A stretch of DNA of 55,386 bases, taken from assembly GCA_029259935.1 (NCBI GenBank), contig JAJDEH010000259.1:1-55386 (forward strand). The letters are read 5' to 3'. The notes under the pieces were generated by a model that was given only the letters and a program-made list of their open reading frames with translations, did no database searches and was not told the DNA's origin. Source of the stretch: Planctomycetota bacterium (GTDB lineage: Bacteria; Planctomycetota; Planctomycetia; Pirellulales; Pirellulaceae). Each line of letters opens with the position of its first letter. Position 1 is the first letter of the stretch. Both the position numbers and the translations under genes were made by a program. Positions 19,201-27,591 of this stretch are shown one piece after another.

Positions 19201-20885
19201 TGGCCATCATGCCGGAGAACATCTGGCTGAACGTGCATCTGAAGGGCGATGTTGAGTTGGCGGAGCAGGTGACCAAGACGATTGTTGCCAGCCAGCGTCT
19301 GCGTCAATCGTTCTTGGCGTGCAGTGCCAAAGCGGCTGAGGCGGCCAAAGGCGTTGATTCACGCATCAAGATTTGCAACATGGAACGGCAAGGCAACTCG
19401 CTGAAGTACGTCAAGGAGACGATCGCGATGAAGGCCGATTTCATCCAACTCTACACCGGCAAATCCGTTGATCCCGCTCACGCGAAGTTGCTCAAACAAC
19501 ACGGTATTCGCATCAACTTCTGCTGCGCGAACGAAGCCGAATTCGTCCGGCAACTTTTCGAGGCGGGCACGGAATTCCCTCTCGTCGACCGACTCAATCC
19601 GATGTTGAAAGTCGCCGATGAGATGGGAATAGAGCGGCTCAAACCCGTCTATCGCTCGACACCGAAACGCAGCATCACACACGGGCCGTTCGTCGGTCAC
19701 ATCGACTCGAATAGTGCTATGGTCTGGGCGCGGTGCTCGAGGCCTGGCAAGTATCATTTGTCGGCTCGCAGCGATGACGGTGGTGAGGTGCGAACTGAAA
19801 CTGAGTCTTCAACCGAACATGATGGTTGCGTCGTTTGGCGGTTGGAATCGCTCCGGCCTGCAACACGATATCAATACACGATCGAGTCTGAAGGCGAAAA
19901 GCTGGTTGAAGGTGACGACTATTATTTCATGACGGCACCAACTCAGGGTTTGGGCACCGTGCGTTTGGGATTCGCTTCGTGTGCGAGGGAAGACGAGGGG
20001 TCGACAGCGGTCTGGCGGCAGATGCGCGTGGCCGATCCGCACGCCGTCGTTCTGTTGGGCGACACGCCGTACATTGACTCGACGGACCTCGCCGTTCAAC
20101 GTCGTCGGCACGCTGAGTTTGCGGCGGCGGCCGGTTTCAAAGAGCTTGTTCGTAACCGCTCGTTGTACGCAACTTGGGACGATCACGACTTTGGCAGAAA
20201 CGATACCGACGGCAACTTGAAAGGCAAAGAGAATTCTCGGCGTGCGTTTATTGAGTATCGTGCGAACCCATCGTACGGCGATGGCAAGTCGGGGATCTAC
20301 ACGAAATTTCGCCGCGGCGGTGTTGAAGTCTACCTGTTGGACACACGTTACTTCGCCGCCACGCAGCCTTCGCCATTTGACAAGGATCGTCCGACGCTGC
20401 TCGGCGCGGAGCAATGGAGATGGTTGCGTCACGAGTTGAAGTGCTCGACGGCTCCATTTAAAGTGCTCGCCTGCGGAATGATCTGGAATGGCGCGGTTCG
20501 ACCAGGAAAGCAGGATCATTGGGGAACGTATCCACACGAACGCGAGGCATTGATTGAATTCATTGGCAAGGAGAAGATTACAGGCGTCGTTCTCGTCGGC
20601 GGTGACATCCATCGCACGCGTGTCCTTCGCCACAAAACGACCAAGCACGCTGGTTACGACATCCCGGAGCTGATTACGTCGCCGACTCACGACGGAGTCA
20701 TTGCCAACGCCAAGGTCCCACACCCAGCGTTGGTCCACGATTCCGGCGAGCCGAACACATTTCTGCTAATGACCGTCGACGCCCAGAACGATCCCGCCAC
20801 ATTGAGCGCCAAGTTTCTGAACAAAAACGGTAAAGCGTTTTTTGAGACGAAGTTCACCGAACAGGATTTGGGCAAACCAAAATAA
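16251..20885 (+). CDS. Four-module secreted phosphatase: MPE + PQQ propeller + GDPD + PhoD
   Basis: 1544 residues from the ATG at 16251, which starts a signal peptide (MKTLFFILGMCLTSVVNA); the frame upstream is not gene-like. Modules: 60-165 SdrD-B-like beta domain (VYEDRNANGRRDTDEPALP); 165-380 metallophosphoesterase (TASDSQF, TAGDLTMNG, VSHYPLD, GAHWHVVHT); 525-880 PQQ-type propeller (repeats such as VLCLDAATGRQIWKA and AAYDAETGRPLWSKP); 890-1125 GDPD with the catalytic pair in AHRGASETHPENT, IEFDV and MHDDTIDRTTNG; 1145-1520 PhoD-like phosphatase with VLLGDTPY, ATWDDHDFGRND and GGDIHRTR. All catalytic motifs appear intact. GDPD releases glycerol-3-phosphate from glycerophosphodiesters, and the flanking phosphatases could then free phosphate. 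That chain is inference; a cell-surface phosphate-scavenging role fits. Confidence 0.88.
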   Translation: MKTLFFILGMCLTSVVNAEEAIDDTELSTTIDLLRGFNDKELAEARNAIPPRREPPVGLARPRLIKAKGRVYEDRNANGRRDTDEPALPIVMVSDGEKVLRTGDDGAYNFEMRMDENPHYRFVVVTRPSGYQPTGEYFLRIPFAEDRTEYSADFGFVRDETSAKREFWFITASDSQFTKIEEMIPTAKDYAQVTSAPRSSTLGKPAFLATAGDLTMNGSQFEWDMYDRIRRSSTIPVYEGFGGHDGNCLDPRCTVNFEQRIGPPYYSWDYGGVHFIQIVTETGYLKPAARLRQSDWMQADLKALPPKTPVIAVSHYPLDAAWFDQRKSEGINVIAQIGAHWHVVHTGSRQGIPVLNSAPARGKDWGAYSRTYRWVFVSPDGVRSKLRVAGQYKRLRVVAPGPRAVLGRQPLVVLAYDTSLLVKSATCRWTSPDGKVTTTPLRQQGDWSWHGEFQPDQEGHWQCDLEATDVTGSVWKRTQAVEVDGCRTRESSKKTDVANDRSPTTSATDGLSYVLAGDPPRNVAKGPSPPLFPLWVTHTGSVHVLHNSPVVSDDKVFVSVGNPNAGAPGAGVLCLDAATGRQIWKAASPHGDIRSPVSVHHNVAYAITGESWVAAYDAETGRPLWSKPMNLNYQDGRPLAINNTPPVPTRHGLLVSDWQKPQRLLDFATGKELSQLSGDVRYYASFATVFDGVMYSVRRGGGTAIQLSDGKEIYKFEEPSRSTSAPIVFDGKLIYNGSSGIRVREASTGKLIWQKGTANAGYQNAIPVVWDDQILVNGTNLQIFDVATGETRKTIRCAQEAGRFLRSRRQAMAGSSTPIVAGDHAFFGHDDTSIRAINRAGDVVWEHRLGTPIKTAPAISGNKLFVHDYAGNLWCFAPMGDQRDLRMPSRGICAHRGASETHPENTLAALREAVRLGAQMIEFDVALTKDGQLMLMHDDTIDRTTNGQGPVSDRTLAELKKLDAGSWKHKNFKDERIPTLDEALAIMPENIWLNVHLKGDVELAEQVTKTIVASQRLRQSFLACSAKAAEAAKGVDSRIKICNMERQGNSLKYVKETIAMKADFIQLYTGKSVDPAHAKLLKQHGIRINFCCANEAEFVRQLFEAGTEFPLVDRLNPMLKVADEMGIERLKPVYRSTPKRSITHGPFVGHIDSNSAMVWARCSRPGKYHLSARSDDGGEVRTETESSTEHDGCVVWRLESLRPATRYQYTIESEGEKLVEGDDYYFMTAPTQGLGTVRLGFASCAREDEGSTAVWRQMRVADPHAVVLLGDTPYIDSTDLAVQRRRHAEFAAAAGFKELVRNRSLYATWDDHDFGRNDTDGNLKGKENSRRAFIEYRANPSYGDGKSGIYTKFRRGGVEVYLLDTRYFAATQPSPFDKDRPTLLGAEQWRWLRHELKCSTAPFKVLACGMIWNGAVRPGKQDHWGTYPHEREALIEFIGKEKITGVVLVGGDIHRTRVLRHKTTKHAGYDIPELITSPTHDGVIANAKVPHPALVHDSGEPNTFLLMTVDAQNDPATLSAKFLNKNGKAFFETKFTEQDLGKPK

Positions 20886-20905
20886 AACTCATGGAGCCAA
20901 ACGCC

Positions 20906-21605
20906 ATGTCCCACAATAAAAACAATTCGCCAATCGAATACCATTTGGATCGTCGCTCATTGCTCAAACGTGGGGCTGTGATTAGCAGCGGTTTCTTAGG
21001 GATACTCGGCCCCAGTGGTCTCGCGGCATTTGCCGATACAAAGCCCAAGAAACAATCAATGCGCGAGGTGAATCGACGCATTCGTCCGCTGTCATGCGAC
21101 ACGATGGTCGCGTTGCCCGATGCTACGACGACTGGAACCACCGTGTTGGGAAAAAACAGCGATCGGCCGGTCTTCGATTGCCAGCCGCTAGTGCAATTTT
21201 CGCGACAAAAGCATGCGCGTGAATCGTCGATCAAACTCGAATACCAAACGATCCCCCAAGTGCGCGAGACGTATGCCACGATCGGATCGAGTCCCTATTG
21301 GTGTTGGGGGTATGAAGAAGGCATTTCCCAACCGAAAGCGGAGCGTTCACGGACAGATCACCTTCGCGAAACCCACTGTCGGTGTGATTACCGCGACGCG
21401 ATTGCTGAAAGAATCGGAGGCCATATTTGGAAGTCCGGACGTGGATTACCCAACCCCGCGCGAGGTCGAGCCCCGACCTGAGGGCGACAATCGCCCGGGA
21501 TTCGACAGTGTGATTCTTGCTGCCGACCAGCGAACGTTGATTCTTGATCTTAAAGTGTCGCCGCAAAAACTTGATCAACTGCGTGTGCTTGTTGAAGCCG
21601 ATTAA
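20906..21605 (+). pseudogene. Broken C69-type dipeptidase fused by frameshift to another fragment
   Basis: The first frame (to about 21340) has a Tat-like start (RRSLLKRGAVISSGFLG), then SCDTMVALPDATTTG and VLGKNSDRP, the N-terminal nucleophile Cys region of C69 dipeptidases/secernins, and WCWGYEEGIS. It then runs into low-quality sequence and stops at 21481. A second frame carries a good protein segment to 21605 (FAKPTVGVITATRLLKESEA, DSVILAADQRTLILDLKVSP) that I cannot place in C69. C69 enzymes are 400-500 residues; here under half remains. It reads as a deletion/frameshift hybrid of two genes. The sulfatase ATG follows 34 bp later. Confidence 0.6.
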
Positions 21606-21639
21606 CTTGGCGTCTCACAGAAATACGAGTCTTATCACA

Positions 21640-23610
21640 ATGAAGCAATTCGCTATAACCATCCTCTCTCTTGTCGTGATTTCGGCGGGCCTCGAATCGG
21701 TTTCTGCAGAAGATTCAAACAACGAAAAGCCGAACATCCTGGTCATCTTTATCGATGACATGGGATTCGCGGATCCGAGCTGCTTTGGCAATCCGCTCAT
21801 CAAGACGTCTCACATCGACAAGCTCGCTGCTGAAGGCATCAAGTTGACCAACTTCTACGTCAACTCGCCAATCTGTTCCGCTTCACGCGTCGCCCTCACC
21901 ACCGGCCAGTATCAGGGGCGTTGGAAGATCCATTCGTTCCTGAACACGCGGGCTGGCAACGCGAATCGAGGCATGGCAAACTACCTCGACCCCGCCGCAC
22001 CGACGACCGCGAAGAAGCTGAAAGCCGCTGGCTACGCGACCGCTCATTTCGGCAAGTGGCACATGGGAGGCGGCCGTGACGTCGACGACGCACCTCTGCC
22101 TCAAGCTTACGGGTTTCACGAATCCCTGGTTTCCTTCGAAGGCCTGGGCGATCGAATTATTTCCAATCAAAAAGGCGTCGAACGCGCGCGGAGCCTCGGC
22201 CACGGAAAGGTCATTCCCTGCAAGCGGTGGGAGAGGATGAAGATCCAGACAGATCGTACGATCGACTTCATTCGACGCCACCGCGACGGCCCGTTTTACG
22301 TTCAGCTGTTTCCGAACGACGTGCACGACGCGCACGTGCCTCGTCCCGGTAGCGCCGACAAATTCAAATCCGTTTCCGACGATCCTTTTGTTCGCGATTT
22401 CTTCGCTGTCCTCGAAGAGATGGACAAGCAGATCGGGCGGGTCATCGCAACGATTGATGAACTGAATCTCGGCAAGAAAACCCTGATCCTCTTCACGAGC
22501 GACAACGGTCCAACCGACTGGCCAAGGAAATACGAGACGGGCCCACCGGCAGGTTTCACCGGTCCTTACCGCGGTCGGAAATGGTCATTGTTCGAAGGCG
22601 GCATCCGCATGCCCTTCATCGCGCGCTGGACCGGGACAATTCCAGCCGGTATCGAGGACACCACCAGCGTCGTAAGCGCGATTGATCTCTCCCCGACCAT
22701 CTGTCGATTCGCTGGAGTTTCAGTCGAGGATGACCTTGATGGTCTGGACCGGGGCGACGTTCTCCTCGGCAATGCATCCCGTCGCGCCAAACCCATTTTC
22801 TGGCAATACGGCCATCCTCACGCCATTCTCAAAGGCGGCAAACCAGAGCACCAGAGTGCCACGTTCGCGATCCGCGACGGTCGCTGGAAATTCCTGATCA
22901 ACCCTGATGGCAGCGAAGCCCAGCTCTTCGATCTCAAAGCAGATGAAGGTGAGACCACCAATCTTCTTTCCAAACAACCAGAGCGTGCTACCGCGATGGC
23001 CACCCGAAGCTCCGCGTGGGCGGACGACCTCGGGTTTGCGTTCGATAACGAAGCTCCACTCACCGCGCCTGTGCCGACGATCGCGATTCTCGCCAGTAAC
23101 CAACTCCTTCGCTTTGTGAATCGTGGCGTCAGAGGTGATACCGGGGCGCTTCAACTGGACGGGAAGTCATGGCTTGACCTCCCTGCCTTTCGTGCGCCGA
23201 AAGTGGCCGGCGGCCGCTCGCTGCAAATCAAGGGCACTATTCGTCCCAGCTCTCCCTCGGGAGTTGTCCTTGCTCATGGTGGCAACCGAGCTGGCTACAG
23301 CGTCTATCTCGATGAAGGCCATCTGTGCTTTGCCACCTGTGTGAATAAAGAACGCACCGTGCTCCGTTCCTCTGCCGCGATCACTGGTTCTGCCAGGTTC
23401 GAAGCGAACTGGAATTCCAGGGGAGAAGCGTTTCTCAAGGTGGATGGCAAACTCGTCGGCAAGGCGAAAGTAGGAATCATTCGCCACGAGCCCGACGACT
23501 CGATTCAAATTGGTACCGACCTGATCGAACCCGTAGGGAACTACAGCACGCCGAACCACTTCTCCGGCATCATTGAAAATCTCACCTTCAAATACCCGAA
23601 CGGAACCTGA
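21640..23610 (+). CDS. Sulfatase with C-terminal LamG-like domain
   Basis: 656 residues from the ATG at 21640, which opens a signal peptide (MKQFAITILSLVVISAG); 32 upstream codons in frame lack it. The sulfatase core has the metal motif FIDDMGFAD and the formylglycine site CSASR (Cys79, the C-x-A-S-R variant), then HFGKWHMGG and LFTSDNGPTDWP. Residues about 520-656 form a beta-rich LamG-like extension (DGKSWLDLPAF; VDGKLVGKAKVG). It probably removes sulfate esters from polysaccharides outside the cytoplasm after Cys79 is oxidised by a maturase encoded elsewhere. It sits among sugar-related genes, several of them broken. Confidence 0.9.
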   Translation: MKQFAITILSLVVISAGLESVSAEDSNNEKPNILVIFIDDMGFADPSCFGNPLIKTSHIDKLAAEGIKLTNFYVNSPICSASRVALTTGQYQGRWKIHSFLNTRAGNANRGMANYLDPAAPTTAKKLKAAGYATAHFGKWHMGGGRDVDDAPLPQAYGFHESLVSFEGLGDRIISNQKGVERARSLGHGKVIPCKRWERMKIQTDRTIDFIRRHRDGPFYVQLFPNDVHDAHVPRPGSADKFKSVSDDPFVRDFFAVLEEMDKQIGRVIATIDELNLGKKTLILFTSDNGPTDWPRKYETGPPAGFTGPYRGRKWSLFEGGIRMPFIARWTGTIPAGIEDTTSVVSAIDLSPTICRFAGVSVEDDLDGLDRGDVLLGNASRRAKPIFWQYGHPHAILKGGKPEHQSATFAIRDGRWKFLINPDGSEAQLFDLKADEGETTNLLSKQPERATAMATRSSAWADDLGFAFDNEAPLTAPVPTIAILASNQLLRFVNRGVRGDTGALQLDGKSWLDLPAFRAPKVAGGRSLQIKGTIRPSSPSGVVLAHGGNRAGYSVYLDEGHLCFATCVNKERTVLRSSAAITGSARFEANWNSRGEAFLKVDGKLVGKAKVGIIRHEPDDSIQIGTDLIEPVGNYSTPNHFSGIIENLTFKYPNGT

Positions 23611-23712
23611 CGAGCTTGCTTGACTTACCCCTCGCCGAACACCCATCCCGCTACCAAGCTAACGACAAATTCGAGAACGCAATAGCCTGAACCTAACATG
23701 CGAGCCAACACA

Positions 23713-25059
23713 ATGAACTCTCGTCTCATCCTCTTAGTGCTCAGCATCTCCGCGATCTCCGCGACAGCAGTCGCGGAAACGCCGAACGCCTTGATGTGTA
23801 GCCCCGGCGAACTCATTTTCTCGGAAGACTTCGATCCCGAGTTTGTCTCTGACCGTTGGTTTTTCAAGGCCGAATTCGCCCTGCGTGACGGCGCACTGTT
23901 GCGCACAGCTGTCGATCCGACCGAAACCAAACGCGTCTTCCTCAAAGACCCGTCCTTCCACAACACAATCATCCAGTTCGACTTCAAACTCTCCGGCAAT
24001 ACGACAGACCTTCGCCTCGTGACTGGCAGCGGCGGCGGCTACAACAGCGTCACTCAGATTCGGCGAGATCACTTTCAGATCAACACGCCGGTGGATCGCA
24101 ATGCCGGAATAGTCCCCGCTCAGCTTGGCGAGTGCATCCGCAAAGCTCAGAACGACCAGTGGCAAACCATGACGGTCGAATACTGGAACGACGAAATTGT
24201 CGCTCATCTGAGCAACAATGAATTCGTCATTGGCCAACACCCAATCATTGATCGCACCCGCAAGTACTTCGCCTTCCAGTTCGACTTCCCCGGCGCTTCG
24301 ATCGACAACGTCCGCGTCTGGAAGGCCATCGGTCAGCGGGCTCACTGGACCGAGACTCGCAAAAAACTCGCGGTGATCCAGACAGAGCGCGCTCCCGTCA
24401 AGCGTGACCCCGCGGATCGCTACAAACTCGAGTACACCAACCTCAAATCCCGCCTCACTCTGCGGGATCAGGCCTACCGCGACCTCGTGGCCAAGCATGA
24501 CAAGCTGAAAGCTGCTCTGCACGCCGACTACGCGGAGGCGTTCGCCTCCCACAAACAACTCAGCAAACTCATCGCGAAGAAGAAACAACACATCAAGGCC
24601 ATCGACCCCGACTTCAAACGCATGGAAACCGAGGTCCACAGAGCTTCCCGTGCCGAAGACGCTTACGTCCTCTCCACGAAGCCGAAACTCGCCAATCTCA
24701 AAGAGGAAGGGATCCCGAAACAACGGTTCGCATCCGAGCTCGGCCAGACCCGCTTCCAACTCGAAGCCGCTGGCGACAAACAACTCGCCGCTCTGGTTGC
24801 CGAGACTGCCCGGCGCCAAGCCGCGCTCGAAGCCCGCTTCCCGGAAGCCTTCGAAAGCGTTGACGCCGCCGTGGAAAAACGCCAAGTTATCCGTAAATCC
24901 CTCAACGACGATCCCGAGTTCCAGGCCCGCAACCGAGCTGTCGCCGACGCCGGAAAGGCCATTAAGGACTACGAGCTAAAAGCGGCTCCCGACCTTGCCC
25001 GACTCGCGGCCAATGCCAAGGCCTACATCGACTCCCTCAAGTCATCCAAAGCAAAATGA
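23713..25059 (+). CDS. Secreted LamG/DUF1080-like protein with long coiled coil
   Basis: 448 residues from the second ATG (23713), which opens the signal peptide MNSRLILLVLSISAISATAV. Residues about 30-215 form a concanavalin-like beta domain (LIFSEDFDPEFVSDRW; TIIQFDFKL; FQFDFPGASIDNVRVW), similar to the DUF1080/3-keto-glycoside-hydrolase type but without recognised catalytic residues. Residues about 230-448 are highly charged helices predicted as coiled coil. It may be a surface carbohydrate-binding or structural protein. Leu codons are mostly CTC, unlike the flanking core genes, as in the next gene. Confidence 0.7.
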   Translation: MNSRLILLVLSISAISATAVAETPNALMCSPGELIFSEDFDPEFVSDRWFFKAEFALRDGALLRTAVDPTETKRVFLKDPSFHNTIIQFDFKLSGNTTDLRLVTGSGGGYNSVTQIRRDHFQINTPVDRNAGIVPAQLGECIRKAQNDQWQTMTVEYWNDEIVAHLSNNEFVIGQHPIIDRTRKYFAFQFDFPGASIDNVRVWKAIGQRAHWTETRKKLAVIQTERAPVKRDPADRYKLEYTNLKSRLTLRDQAYRDLVAKHDKLKAALHADYAEAFASHKQLSKLIAKKKQHIKAIDPDFKRMETEVHRASRAEDAYVLSTKPKLANLKEEGIPKQRFASELGQTRFQLEAAGDKQLAALVAETARRQAALEARFPEAFESVDAAVEKRQVIRKSLNDDPEFQARNRAVADAGKAIKDYELKAAPDLARLAANAKAYIDSLKSSKAK

Positions 25060-25062
25060 ATC

Positions 25063-26273
25063 ATGATCCATCGAAACATGGACCGCCGCACATTCCTGAG
25101 TCACACGGCCGTCGCTGCCGCAGCCACAGCGCTGCCTGGGTTCGCGCACGCCGCCGACTCACCTCTCTCCAGGCATCGCATTGACCGGATTGAATTCCGG
25201 ACCGTCAGCATCCCCTGGCCGCGCCAGGTCGGTCGGAAGTCCAGCAAAGGCATCCACGGCCATGGCCCCGCCAAGCTGCGCGTCTGCGTCCTCCACACCG
25301 ACCAGGGCGCGACCGGTTGGGGCCAAACTCAGGGGAAGACCGGCAAACCCGAACAGCTTCTCGAACTCGTTCAAGGCAAAACCGTCGCTGAGCTGATCGA
25401 TCCGGCACCGGTATCCGCTCCGAAAAGTATCACGCCATCGACATTCCCCTCCATGACCTCGCCGGTATCATCCTTGATCAACCTGTCTGGGCAATGACCG
25501 GGGCTAAAAAGCCTCGTCTCACCAAGGTCTACTCCGGCATGATTTACTTCGATGACCTCGACCCCGTCGACCATCCCGCCGGCATCGACAAGGTTCTCGA
25601 AAACTGCCGCTGGGATTACGACTACGGCTATCGCCAGTTCAAGGTCAAAATCGGACGCGGTAACAAATGGATGCCCGCCAAGGCCGGCCTCAAACGCGAC
25701 ATCAACGTCGTCAAGGCCATCCAGAAAGCCTTCCCCGACATCGCCATCCTGGTCGACGGCAACAACGGTTTCACCGTCGAAACCATGATCGCCTTCCTTG
25801 CAGGCATCGCCGACGTCCCTCTCTTCTGGATCGAGGAACCGTTTCACGAAACCGTCGCCGACTGGACTCGTTTGGGGGATTATCTCGTCGCCAACGGCCG
25901 CAAAGAAACCCTCCGCGCCGACGGCGAGGCAAAGCCCGACTTTCCCGTCCTCGAAAAACTTCAGAAGGACCACACGCTCAACGTCCGCCTGGAAGACATT
26001 TGCGGCCACGGATTCACCAAGTGGCGCCGGCAGATGCCGCGGCTCACGAAGGAGGGCGTCGGCGCTTCACCGCACACCTGGGGCACGGCCCTCAAGACTG
26101 TCTACACCGCACACCTTGTCGGTGCCTATGGAAACGCTCCCACGATCGAAGGCGTCACCACGAAAGGTGGTAACATTGACTTCGGTGAAAACAGAATCGT
26201 CGACGCTCAATTCCAACCTTCCAATCAACCCGGCTTCGGCCTCTCTCTCCCATCTCGATCACAAGCCCGATGA
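25063..26273 (+). pseudogene. Mandelate racemase/enolase-family enzyme, frameshifted
   Basis: The first frame begins MIHRNMDRRTFLSHTAVAAA (Tat-like) and runs to IDRIEFRTVSIPWPRQVGR and LVQGKTVAELIDP. At about 25403 the frame changes: the +1 frame continues GIRSEKYHAIDIPLHDLAG, joining directly to MTGAKKPRLTKVYSG and on to the normal C-terminus at 26273. The enzyme core is otherwise complete: the KVK lysine motif (QFKVKIGRG), LVDGNNGF, WIEEPFHE, LEDICGHG and ASPHTWGTALKT. One base gained or lost explains the break, so it is either a recent pseudogene or an assembly error. Family members abstract a proton alpha to a carboxylate, often in sugar-acid breakdown. Confidence 0.75.
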
Positions 26274-26470
26274 GACTTCGCCATCCCGACAACTTGCTCT
26301 GCATCCTCTTCGTCCGTGGCGGCGACAGGCCCGGCTCGGCTACTCCAACTTCCTGGCGCCGGCACCTCGCCGAATTTCATGATCGTTTCGACCGGGCAAT
26401 TGAGCTGTTGGGCGGAGTATCCCTTCACGACGTTTGATTCCGGTCCTATTTCTTAACGTGGAGAGCCGCT

Positions 26471-27229
26471 GTGCTGCGATCGTACACCAGACAACTCTTG
26501 CCTCTGATCATTCTCGCCGTGTTCGTCGGCACGGCGACGGCCGATTATCCGCTCCGCCCGGTACCGTTCAATGAAGTTGAAATGACCAGCGACTTCTGGC
26601 GGCCTCGGCTGGTGACTCAGCGCAAGACGCTGGTGCCATTTGCTTTTGAACGCACGCAACCCGGTGTCGAACATTTGCGGACCGCACGCGACTTTCTGGC
26701 CGGAAAGAAAGTGGAAGGCCATCGCGCTCATCGGTTCATTGATTCGGACCTTTACAAAGTCATGGAGGGAGCCGCGTACTTGCTTCAGTTGCGACGCGAT
26801 CCGGAACTCGAAGCGAAGCTCGACGAAATCGCCGACGTCATCGCCGGTGCTCAGGCTGCAAACGGCTACCTGTATCCGTCACACATAACGGGTGTGGGCA
26901 CCGCGAAGAACATGATGGGCGACGCGCCTTACACGTTCGTTGTTCATAGCCACGAGCTGTACAACGTTGGGCATCTGTACGAGGCGGCGATCGCCTATTA
27001 CCAGGCGACCGGAAAGAAAGGACTGCTCGACGTTGCTGAGAAGAGCGCTCAGCACATCAACAAGGTCTTCTTCGTCGGCGATCCCAAATACAACGACGGC
27101 AAGCCGATTCGCCAGGCTCCCGGTCATCAGGAACTGGAACTGGCGCTGGTCAAGCTGCATCGCGTCACCGGCAAGCCGCTCTATCTGGATATGGCGAGGA
27201 AGTTTCTCGAGATACGCGGCATCACATAG
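26471..27229 (+). pseudogene. Truncated glycoside hydrolase family 127 (DUF1680) gene
   Basis: A GTG start at 26471 opens a signal peptide (MLRSYTRQLLPLIILAVFVG). GH127 blocks follow: FNEVEMTSDFWRPRL, YKVMEGAAYLLQLRRDPELE, GYLYPSH, HELYNVGHLYEAAIAYYQAT and APGHQELELALVKLHRVTGK. The frame ends at FLEIRGIT, where the family continues for several hundred residues (beta-L-arabinofuranosidases are about 650). The catalytic region beyond is missing and unrelated sequence begins at once. The gene is therefore cut near 27225, which marks the left edge of the mobile/toxin region. Confidence 0.72.
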
Positions 27230-27307
27230 GAAACGGACTGCCGAATGGGTGGACCGTCACCAAGCGAAAACTTCAGGCTTCTTGGCTTCCCCGTGAGGAG
27301 TGATCTC

Positions 27308-27589
27308 GTGTTTCGATTTCTATCATCATACTGGCTAACAGTCATAGCTGCGCTGCTTGTGTTAATCGCAAACTGGCCCCGCAATGGAGGTCTGCTTTTC
27401 TCTCACATGACCGATGCCGGGTTCCCCCTTGTATGCGCGGTGTGGGAAGACGGTAAGCCAGTTGAATTCCGGCTACTAGCATTCGCCATAGACATTGCCA
27501 TAGGGGCGGGGTTTCTTTTTGTCGTCACCTTCGCGGTCAACTGGAGCCGAAAAGCGAAGAACCGGAATGGTCACACAGTAGACCAGTAG
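27308..27589 (+). CDS. Small two-helix membrane protein
   Basis: 93 residues starting with GTG at 27308, chosen because GAGGAG (27295-27300) lies 7 nt upstream; an ATG at 27245 in the same frame has no such site. Two hydrophobic segments are visible (about 7-23, SSYWLTVIAALLVLIAN, and 58-77, AFAIDIAIGAGFLFVVTFAV), separated by a loop with FPLVCAVWEDGKPVEFR. Function unknown. Its stop lies directly before the RHS remnant. Confidence 0.55.
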   Translation: MFRFLSSYWLTVIAALLVLIANWPRNGGLLFSHMTDAGFPLVCAVWEDGKPVEFRLLAFAIDIAIGAGFLFVVTFAVNWSRKAKNRNGHTVDQ

Positions 27590-27591
27590 AC

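Noticed and set aside
26270..26437. 55-codon frame whose ATG overlaps the enolase-family stop (ATGA)
   Set aside because: No recognisable similarity; the overlap alone is weak evidence after a frameshifted gene.
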